This document shows, piece by piece, positions 29,001 to 41,000 of a DNA stretch of 64,000 nucleotides; the stretch's first letter is position 1; each line of letters begins with the position of its first letter. The DNA is from Gibbula magus (taxonomy: Eukaryota > Mollusca > Gastropoda > Trochida > Trochidae), in assembly GCA_936450465.1 (NCBI GenBank), contig OW388291.1:82659436-82723435 (forward strand), given 5' to 3'. The notes beneath the pieces are model-generated. The model had not been told where the DNA came from. It worked only from the letters and a program-made list of their open reading frames with translations, and searched no databases. The position numbers and the translations under genes were made by a program.

Positions 29001-32000
29001 ACCCACATATACCTACAAGTTGGAAACCCACATATACCTACAAGTTGGAAACCCACATATACCTACAGTTTAGAAACCCTCATATAACAGTACCTACAGG
29101 TTAGAAACCCTCATATACCTACAGGTTAGAAACCCACATATACCTACAAGTTGGAAACCCACATACACCTACAGTTTAGAAACCCTCATATACCTACAAG
29201 TTGGAAACCCACATATACCTACAGGTTGGAAACCCTCATATACCTACAGGTTAGAAACCCACATATACCTACAGGTTAGAAACCCTCATATACCTACAGG
29301 TTAGAAACCCTCATATACCTACAAGTTGGAAACCCACATATACCTACAGGTTAGAAACCCTCATATACCTACAGGTTAGAAACCCACATATACCTACAGT
29401 TTAGAAACCCACATATACCTACAGGTTAGAAACCCTCATATACCTACAGGTTAGAAACCCTCATATACCTACAAGTTGGAAACCCACATATACCTACAGG
29501 TTAGAAACCCTCATATACCTACAGGTTAGAAACCCTCATATACCTACAAGTTGGAAACCCACATATACCTACAAGTTGGAAACCCACATATACCTACAAG
29601 TTGGAAACCCACATATACCTACAAGTTGGAAACCCACATATACCTACAGTTTAGAAACCCTCATATAACAGTACCTACAGGTTAGAAACCCTCATATACC
29701 TACAGGTTAGAAACCCTCATATACCTACAGGTTAGAAACCCACATATACCTACAAGTTGGAAACCCACATATACCTACAGGTTAGAAACCCTCATATACC
29801 TACAGGTTAGAAACCCTCATATACCTACAAGTTGGAAACCCACATATACCTACAGGTTAGAAACCCTCATATACCTACAGGTTAGAAACCCACATATACC
29901 TACAAGTTGGAAACCCTCATATACCTACAGTTTAGAAACCCACATATACCTACAGGTTAGAAACCCTCATATACCTACAGTTTAGAAACCCACATATACC
30001 TACAGGTTAGAAACCCTCATATACCTACAGGTTAGAAACCCTCATATACCTACAAGTTGGAAACCCACATATACCTACAGGTTAGAAACCCTCATATACC
30101 TACAGGTTAGAAACCCTCATATACCTACAGGTTGGAAACCCACATATACCTACAGGTTAGGAGAGACCCTCATATACCTACAGGTTAGAAACCCTCATAT
30201 ACCTACAGGTTAGAAACCCTCATATACCTACAGGTTAGTAGAGACCCTCATATACCTACAGGTTAGAAACCCTCATATACCTACAGGTTAGAAACCCACA
30301 TATACCTACAAGTTGGAAACCTGCATACATCTACAGTTTAGAAACCCTCATATACCTACAAGTTGGAAACCCACATATAACAGTACCTACAGGTTAGAAA
30401 CCCACATACACCTACAGGTTAGAAACCCACATATAACAGTACCTACAGGTTAGAAACCCACATATACCTACAGTTTAGAAACCCTCATATAACAGTACCT
30501 ACAGGTTAGAAACCCACATATTCCTACAGTTTAGAAACCCTCATATAACCGTACCTACAGGTTAGAAACCCTCATATACCTACAGGTTAGAAACCCTCAT
30601 ATACCTACAAGTTGGAAACCCACATATACCTACAGGTTAGAAACCCACATACACCTACAGTTTAGAAACCCTCATATACCTACAAGTTGGAAACCCACAT
30701 ATACCTACAAGTTGGAAACCCACATATACCTACAAGTTGGAAACCCACATATACCTACAAGTTGGAAACCCACATATACCTACAAGTTGGAAACCCACAT
30801 ATACCTACAGTTTAGAAACCCTCATATAACAGTACCTACAGGTTAGAAACCCTCATATACCTACAGGTTAGAAACCCACATATACCTACAAGTTGGAAAC
30901 CCACATACACCTACAGTTTAGAAACCCTCATATACCTACAAGTTGGAAACCCACATATACCTACAGGTTAGAAACCCACATATACCTACAGGTTAGAAAC
31001 CCTCATATACCTACAGGTTAGAAACCCTCATATACCTACAAGTTGGAAACCCACATATACCTACAGGTTAGAAACCCTCATATACCTACAGGTTAGAAAC
31101 CCACATATACCTACAAGTTGGAAACCCACATATACCTACAAGTTGGAAACCCACATATACCTACAGGTTAGAAACCCTCATATACCTACAGGTTAGAAAC
31201 CCTCATATACCTACAAGTTGGAAACCCACATATACCTACAGGTTAGAAACCCTCATATACCTACAGGTTAGAAACCCACATATACCTACAAGTTGGAAAC
31301 CCTCATATACCTACAGTTTAGAAACCCACATATACCTACAGGTTAGAAACCCTCATATACCTACAGTTTAGAAACCCACATATACCTACAGGTTAGAAAC
31401 CCTCATATACCTACAGGTTAGAAACCCTCATATACCTACAAGTTGGAAACCCACATATACCTACAGGTTAGAAACCCTCATATACCTACAGGTTAGAAAC
31501 CCACATATACCTACAAGTTGGAAACCCTCATATACCTACAGGTTAGAAACCCTCATATACCTACAGGTTAGAAACCCTCATATACCTACAGGTTAGAAAC
31601 CCTCATATACCTACAGGTTAGAAACCCTCATATACCTACAGGTTAGAAACCCTCATATACCTACAGGTTAGAAACCCTCATATACCTACAGGTTAGAAAC
31701 CCTCATATACCTACAGGTTAGAGACCCTCATATACCTACAGGTTAGAAACCCTCATATACCTACAGGTTAGAAACCCTCATATACCTACAGGTTAGAAAC
31801 CCTCATATACCTACAGGTTGGAAACCCACATATACCTACAGGTTAGTAGAGACCCTCATATACCTACAGGTTAGAAACTCTCATATACCTACAGGTTAGA
31901 AACCCTCATATACCTACAGGTTAGTAGAGACCCTCATATACCTACAGGTTAGAAACCCTCATATACCTACAGGTTAGAAACCCTCATATACCTACAGGTT

Positions 32001-35000
32001 AGAAACCCTCATATACCTACAGGTTGGAAACCCACATATACCTACAGGTTAGTAGAGACCCTCATATACCTACAGGTTAGAAACCCTCATATACCTACAG
32101 GTTAGTAGAGACCCTCATATACCTACAGGTTAGAAACCCTCATATACCTACAGGTTAGAAACCCTCATATACCTACAGGTTAGAAACCCTCATATACCTA
32201 CAGGTTAGTAGAGACCCTCATATACCTACAGGTTGGAAACCCACATATACCTACAGGTTAGTAGAGACCCTCATATACCTACAGGTTAGAAACCCTCATA
32301 TACCTACAGGTTAGAAACCCTCATATACCTACAGGTTAGAAACCCTCATATACCTACAGGTTAGAAACCCTCATATACCTACAGGTTAGAAACCCTCATA
32401 TACCTACAGGTTAGAAACCCTCATATACCTACAGGTTGGAAACCCACATATACCTTCAGGTTAGTAGAGACCCTCATATACCTACAGGTTAGAAACCCTC
32501 ATATACCTACAGGTTAGAAACCCTCATATACCTACAGGTTAGTAGAGACCCTCATATACCTACAGGTTAGTAGAGACCCTCATATACCTACAGGTTAGAA
32601 ACCCTCATATACCTACAGGTTAGTAGAGACCCTCATATACCTACAGGTTAGAAACCCTCATATACCTACAGGTTAGAAACCCTCATATACCTACAGGTTA
32701 GAAACCCTCATATACCTACAGGTTGGAAACCCACATATACCTACAGGTTAGTAGAGACCCTCATATACCTACAGGTTAGAAACCCTCATATACCTACAGG
32801 TTAGAAACCCTCATATACCTACAGGTTAGAAACCCTCATATACCTACAGGTTAGAAACCCTCATATACCTACAGGTTAGAAACCCTCATATACCTACAGG
32901 TTAGAAACCCTCATATACCTACAGGTTGGAAACCCACATATACCTTCAGGTTAGTAGAGACCCTCATATACCTACAGGTTAGAAACCCTCATATACCTAC
33001 AGGTTAGAAACCCTCATATACCTACAGGTTAGTAGAGACCCTCATATACCTACAGGTTAGTAGAGACCCTCATATACCTACAGGTTAGAAACCCTCATAT
33101 ACCTACAGGTTAGTAGAGACCCTCATATACCTACAGGTTAGAAACCCTCATATACCTACAGGTTAGAAACCCTCATATACCTACAGGTTAGAAACCCTCA
33201 TATACCTACAGGTTGGAAACCCACATATACCTACAGGTTAGTAGAGACCCTCATATACCTACAGGTTAGAAACCCTCATATACCTACAGGTTAGAAACCC
33301 TCATATACCTACAGGTTGGAAACCCACATATACCTACAGGTTAGAAACCCTCATATACCTACAGGTTAGAAACCCTCATATACCTACAGGTTAGAAACCC
33401 TCATATACCTACAGGTTAGAAACCCTCATATACCTACAGGTTAGAAACCCTCATATACCTACAGGTTAGTAGAGACCCTCATATACCTACAGGTTAGTAG
33501 AGACCCTCATATACCTACAGGTTAGAAACCCTCATATACCTACAGGTTAGAAACCCTCATATACCTACAGGTTAGAAACCCTCATATAACAGTACCTACA
33601 GGTTAGAAACCCTCATATACCTACAGGTTAGAAACCCTCATATACCTACAGGTTAGAAACCCTCATATACCTACAGGTTAGAAACCCTCATATACCTACA
33701 GGTTGGAAACCCACATATACCTACAGGTTAGAAACCCTCATATACCTACAGGTTAGAAACCCTCATATACCTACAGGTTAGAAACCCTCATATACCTACA
33801 AGTTAGAAACCCTCATATACCTACAAGTTAGAAACCCTCATATACCTACAGGTTAGAAACCCTCATATACCTACAGGTTAGTAGAGACCCTCATATACCT
33901 ACAGGTTAGAAACCCTCATATACCTACAAGTTAGAAACCCTCATATACCTACAAGTTAGAAACCCTCATATACCTACAGGTTAGAAACCCTCATATACCT
34001 ACAAGTTAGAAACCCTCATATACCTACAAGTTCGAGGCTCTACAGCTCCCAAACTTCCCTGACACTTAGCAAGGAGTAGCATTGATTACATACTATAATG
34101 TTGATGTGGTTTCAACAACATTTTAAGCTTTTATGGGGTGTTCATCCAGAAATGCATCTAGAAACTGCAGTATATCTAGGAGCCTGACCAAATCCACTAG
34201 CTATCCTGTTCGACCTAGAGGATAGAGACAATAGAATAGACTAGACAAAGAATACACCTCAATTTCTCAGGATTGGTACCTAGTTGTTAGTGTGAGAATG
34301 AGGGTTGAGTAGGGTGATAACCTTCACATATATCCATCAAATGTCTATAAACATAACAATTCAACCAATCCTCTCTTGTTGGTCAGCCTTGAGAGCCTGA
34401 TCCACTAACAACTTAAAGAGCATGTACAATATAGAGTACACCCACACAGGGTAGATGTGGGTGGAGAGGCACGAGAAGAAAAGGGAGTGGCTCCATTTGA
34501 GAGGGTGCTGTACCTGTGAAGGAAGGAAATAAGCTCAGTGGGTCAAGGTGTAATCTATAAGCTGTCATGGGTCAGGATCAAAGGGGGAAATTGCCATGAT
34601 GTTGCATACAGCTTCATGTTTAAAACTCAGAATGTTCAGATGATAGTGTTGAAATAAAGTAAGCTGGTTGCATAACTGGGACAACATTATGAGCAACTCT
34701 ATCTGGTTCTGTAACCATGGAAACCACAGTTACCATGGAAAATGGAGGAATATCATATATTTGAATAAGAACATAATACTTTTTATTTTTCCTTGTAGAG
34801 TTCTTGTAGTAATTCTGTTTGTGTAAGTGTACTGACATCCACAGTGCCAGTTATTGAGTTGTTCTTTCCTTGAAATTACAAGCATGGAAGCAACAACTCT
34901 CACCCTTTAATGTCTTTTAGACACAACCAAGAATCAAACCGTGGACTACTAAAATGCTCTAACATATCCGGTGGGATTACAGAGGGAAAAGAGTGGGACG

Positions 35001-38000
35001 TTTGACAGTTTAGAATTTGATGCTGGTGCTACAAATAAAAACAAAATAGCTATCAAACGTTTTTTATGATTGGATGAAGAGGAAAGCAAATTTTGAAACT
35101 CATTTTCCTTCTTTATTTCCGTCCAGTTGAATTTGTGCTGGAAACTTGAAATAAGAGAAAACTCCTCATCAAAACACTAATGATTAAATGTCTCTGAAAT
35201 CATGTACCGGTAAGATAAAATGAGAGAAATGTTGCCCTTAGCAATTAACCCTTAACATGCGGGTCCCGGAATTATCCGGGCGGGCTATAAGCGATTCCGA
35301 GGTACCTCAATACGGATCCCAGATCGCTTACTTAGAAGAATTCACGGCTGTCTAAGTACTTCTCCATCCCCCATACCGGGTCCCGAGTCGATTGTTTCCG
35401 CGACTCGCTGCATGAGAATGGCTGTATTTATGCCTCGCAGCCCGCAATGAGAATAAAGCTTTCTTCAGTGTCTGGTCAGAACGTCCAGCAAAATTCACAC
35501 CAATTTGCGTGTGCATTGTTGACCCGTAACGCATCGATAATTAGCTTTACAAAAGGCCAATTTTGTCCTGCTTCGCTCCGATGGCTACACTGCCCGGCGG
35601 CTAATTATCACCTAAGTGTCTGCACTGCCCCGGGGTGAGATAGGCCCGTACAGGCTTATCTGTCTCGCATCCCGCCACATGGGCAGATAGCCTATGCTTA
35701 TCTGTCTCGCATCTCGCCACATGGGCAGAAAGCCTCTAATTACGGGAAGATATTGCGATAAGCTTACCTTTCTCTCGCACTTCGTATCATATGAACCAAT
35801 TGGTTGTTTTCATTTTTTTTTATACCAAAATAAAGAGGAAAGAATGGCCTTTATTCCCATATAAAAATCGCAATTGCGCTTACATAACTGAAAATACAGC
35901 AATCGCACAGAGATAGGCGACTTTCGCACTTTTGAATTTTGATACATGTGGCGCATTTACCCCAACATGCCTCGGCGCTCTATTTCTAAGAAACTACTTG
36001 GGATATTTTCATAATTTTTTTATCAGTATATAGATAAAAGAATTGTCTTCAATTCCATATAAAATACGTGTATTTTCGGCAATAACTTTTGATGCGCCAG
36101 GTGTCGCGCAGAAGGTGATATTCGGCTTTGAAGAAGTGGCGCTCTTAGCATATACCATCATTACGGGCTTTATAACTTGTGAACCGCAAGTCCGATTTTT
36201 ATAATTTTTACATCATTATAAAGAGAAAAACATTGTCTTCAATTCCATGTTTAATGCGCATGTTTTCGGGAAGAACTCTGCATGCGCGAAGCGCCGCGCC
36301 AAAAGGTATAATTTTCGCACTTCATAACTTTTGAACCGCAAGTCCGATTTTTATAATTTTTACATCATTGTAAAGAGAAAAACATTGTCTTTAATTCCAG
36401 ATATAATGCGCATGTTTTTGGGAAGAACTATGCATGCGCGAAGCGCCGCAATATTGATGTACGCATAAGTGAAGAAGTATGATAATATATAACTAAAATA
36501 CTGTTCTTTTGATACGCAAATATAGAGCTTTATAAACGATGAACAACTGTCATGACGGAATTTTGTTTCCAGTTTTGGAAAAAAAATATAACATACAAGC
36601 GAAAATATATTTGAGTACGGGACCCGCCGCTCGGGGAAAAGCCTTTTCGTGGGAATATTTTCTCAGGAAAATATTTCACTTTTCGGAGTTTCTAAAAATG
36701 CGTGAACATTTTTGTTACTGATGCCATTTGCGAAAGGTTTTTATTTCTAAAATTCAAATGCGAGGGCGCACCTTTCCAAACCATTTGAATTGAATTTATT
36801 ATTTTATCTTTTACATTATTGAATAAAAGACGTTTCATTCAATAAGATTTGAAGAATTATTTATATGTGTAGCATACTGAACTGAGCAGATGGAGAATTT
36901 GATTCCTCACCACTTTTATTACCAAAGTTCTTTTGTATCACAATTACTTTTTTAGGTATTAGTTTTTTCGTGAGCAGGGGAATATCCGACGGGATTCGCC
37001 ATGACATAATGAGAAAAAATTCCCATGAACATGGGCGTGGTCCGTCATCTTCGGGACCGACCCACAAGTATAAATATCTACCGGGGGGTGCGCGGACCCC
37101 CCCGCTTTTGGTCGCCACCCCCCAAACTTTTTGTGCAAATTATTTTTTTTTTTCTACTTTGAAATAAAGGTTCGTGTCATTCCGAGGTATGAAGGTTTCT
37201 GTTATATATGTCGAGAGGGCATGGGAACCCATTCCCAATAGAATCCGGGGTTCATCCCATAGGATTGTTCCTCGGAGTCTCTCGTTCTCAAAAGAGAACA
37301 TGGGAAACCTGTCCCGCGATTGAATCCGGGAATTCCCGGAGAGCATGGGAGTATGCTCCCATGGGTCCGGGCTCCGCCTCGAGAGACCGCTCCTTGGATG
37401 CTCTGCTTCTCGAAAAGAGAAGTCATTCGGCAACTGACAACCCGAGCTTCCCTGACATAGTAGTTTATTTTCCGGGCCTCGCTCCCGGTGCTACACGTCG
37501 CCGAGGAAATCAGAAAATGGTCCGTTTGACATATGCGTCGGAATAATCGGCGCGATGTCAGAAGCCGTCGGCGCCGTCAGCGCTTGCGGCGCAGTCGTCC
37601 TAGATGCGCCGGGAGGTTCTGAAACTGGCAAATGAACGTCCATGAAGCTCACATTCATTATCTCTGTATGTTTATTGTCTCTAATCACATGTTATATGTT
37701 GCATACATCTAACGCATTTTCAATCATTTACAGGTTGAAGCAGAATGCTGCGCGGACGTGGACGCAAGGCCCTGCGACGGCCTAGGGCGTTGCATACTAG
37801 GACACGCAGCTTTGAAGCCGTTTCAAGCGACGACGACTTCATCAACGAGATCCATGCTGATGAAGCCTCTGATATGGAGTCAACTGACAGTGATGGTAGC
37901 AGTGGTTTAGACAGTGATGATGCATATGATCGGGACACTGTAATAGATAGTGAACATGGTGACACAGAGACTCTGAGTGATATAGAGACAGAGATTGCCA

Positions 38001-41000
38001 GAAAGATTCTAGCCGCCGGTAATTCCACCGAAGAAGACTTTAGTGGTTTTGAGGAGGAGTTTGCCGAAATACCACAATATAATCAAGATAAACTTGCCTT
38101 TCACTGGTCAAACTGGGTTGCGCCAGTTCATAGAACTTCCTGAGAACCCTGAACCTATTGACTTTTTCAATTTGTTTAAACATAATGATGACTATGAGGA
38201 TATGGCAACGGAAACCAATAGATATTTCAAACAAGCAATGGAGGACAAAATTCTAAGACCCCGTTCAAGAATGCAACAGTGGCAAGACACTAATGCAGAA
38301 GAGATGAAGGTATTTGTAGCCATGACAATTGCCATGTCATTGGTTGTGCAGAGAAACTTTGCTGATTACTGGTCAACAAGTGATGTTACCTCAACGCCTT
38401 TCTTCGCCAAGTGCATGCCCCGAGACAGGTTTTGGCTTCTTATAACCTACCTACACTTGGCTGACAACAGGAGGATGCCGGGCCGTAACACCCCGTGCTT
38501 TTCACCAATAAATAAACTGGGACACTTGTATAACCGGATAGTTCACCGTTTTTCAAGAGTGTATAAACCGCATCAAAACATTTCAGTCGACGAGGGCATG
38601 GTGCCCTGGAAAGGTAACTTATCTTTCAAAGTTTATCTTCCCGACAAGCCTAAGAAGTATGGGATAAAGGCTTTCATGTTGTGTGACTCGCACAACGGAT
38701 ACGTTTGCAAGTTCAAACTCTACACTGGAAAAACGAATGAACCGGTTTCTGAAGGTGGCAAAACTTATGATGTAGTCATGGACTTGGTGAACGACTACGT
38801 TGGACAGGGGCATCACATCTTTATGGACAACTACTATTATTATTATTATTATTATTACATAAATTTGTGGGAGCGGGGAATAGGTGCCACGGGGACGTTG
38901 AGAGCCAATCGAAAGGGACTTCCTGATTCAGTCAAGAAACCTAAAAAGAAAGCCAAGCAAGGGGACATGACAGTTTCTCACAACCATGGCCTACTCGTTC
39001 TTCGCTACGAAGATAGAAAATCAGTGCTTCTCATGTCTACTGTTGAAGATACACAACTTGAACAAACAGGGAAGAAGAACCGGGCAACAGGGGAACCAGT
39101 TCTCAAGCCGCGCATTGTAACAACGTACAACAAGTACATGGGAGGTGTTGATCGGGCCGACCAGATGTTGTCGTACACGCCGTTCCGAGTGAAGACCCTG
39201 AAGTGGTGGAAACGGGTTTGGTTTCACGTTCTCAACGTTGCCATGTTGAACTCTTACATCGTTTATAAAGAATACAGCAAAGATAAACCTCTAAAAACAA
39301 GTCGGGAATACAGGAAGGCTTTGGCGCAACATATAGTAACATTTGCGGACAAGGAACAAGTTCCATCACTTTGCAGATGTCCCCGTGGTCGGCCGAGCAC
39401 GAGCGACGAGAGTGTCACTCGTCTTCATGGACGTCACTTTCCGACGAAGATTGAGCCTGTCGGAAGGAAGAAAAACGTCACAAGGATGTGTGTGGTATGC
39501 TCTAAGGCAAAACGCGCCGTCCTCGCAAAACAGATTGAAGAGGGCAATGGGCCAGCAAGGAAGAAAAAACGAGTAGGCAGAGAGTCTTCTTATGAATGTA
39601 CAGATTGTAATGTTTCTCTGTGCGCCGCACCATGCTTCAAACTGTACCACACCGCCACTGACTATTCCAGGGCTTACATCACTGCCACGGAAAAAGAAAG
39701 AAATGAAGAAGGGAATGAAGAAGAAGAAAATTGAAAGTAAAGAGAGCCGAAGTGTGGACTAGTATATACACATTATATACATACCTTGTTAGGTCCCTAA
39801 AGCTGTTCTGCGCACAACCGCAGGTAAATATTGTGTATATTTGTACCTAAATGCATTGTAATTTCATTGTAATACATGTCATTGCAAATAAAATATTTTT
39901 TATTTTATCAAAGAGACAGAGAAAGTGAATGCGAGCTTTCATTGGAAGTTCAGCCAGAACCGCATCATAAAAAACACCCATAAATGCTGAACCGGGTGGC
40001 CGATTTTCATACAACTTACATGGGGTAAAGAGGAAAGATTCGGCTTTGATTCAATATAAAATTTATACATGCGCACGAAAAACTAAAGTTGCGGCACGTG
40101 CCCCGATATGCGCGATAGTCAAAAAGTTGCCTCAAAGTACCGAGGGTACCTTCATTTGGCACGCTATAGCTTCCGAACGAAGTTGCGCATTTTTTTTTCT
40201 TTTTACATCATCGTAAAGAGCAATAAATTGTCTTCAATTCCATGTATCATATGTATATGCGCAGCGAAAAATAAACATGCGGCAAGTGATGCGCCAGATG
40301 TCGCAAAAAGTTAGTTTTTCAAAAATGAATTTTCTAAGTACTGGGGGTGCCTTCCTTACGCTCTTCATATATTGCGAACCATTTGACGTATTCCAATAAT
40401 TTTTATATCATTGTAAAGAGGAATAAATTGTCTTCAAGTACATACGTGTTTCGCATGCGCGCGAAATAATTTACGATTTTATAAAGCTGGAAATAAAGAC
40501 AAACTTTACACCGCGCAACATGTATTGCGTTCGCCGCGGTGATTAGTGTATGCTTTGCTCATTAGTACCCATTAGTTCCACGCGCGCTCGGCTCTGGCAC
40601 CCTCGAGGAGGTCTCGAGGAGGTAACGGTACTGTAATTAGCACAGTCCCGGGGGGACCAAGCAGTGCCAGTAACTTGGTGCGCGTCGGGACCATTCACGT
40701 GGTACTGTCGGGGTAGCGTCACTCTCCTTTGGTTGGTTATATTTTCTGAACCATAAGTCGTATTCTAATAATTTTTATGTCATTGTAAAGAGGAATAAAC
40801 TATCTACAAGCACATATAAATTTCGCAATATGCGCGCTCAGGAGTTTTGATTTCATGAAGCTGGAAATAAAGACAAACTTTAGATGACAATAGAATTATA
40901 ACCATAGGTCGCATTCTAATATTTTTTATATCATTGTAAAGACAAACATCTGGTCTTCAAGTCCATATAAAAATTTCAGTAGCGCGCTCCAAATTCATGA

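Noticed and set aside
26912..34033. CRISPR-like array of 25-bp repeats
   Set aside because: The units are directly adjacent with no unique spacers, and the context is an animal intron, so it is a minisatellite.
26912..34033. Interstitial telomere sequence (minus strand AGGGTTTCTAACC)
   Set aside because: Contains telomere-like words but no run of TTAGGG or TTTAGGG units; the resemblance is limited to about seven bases per unit.
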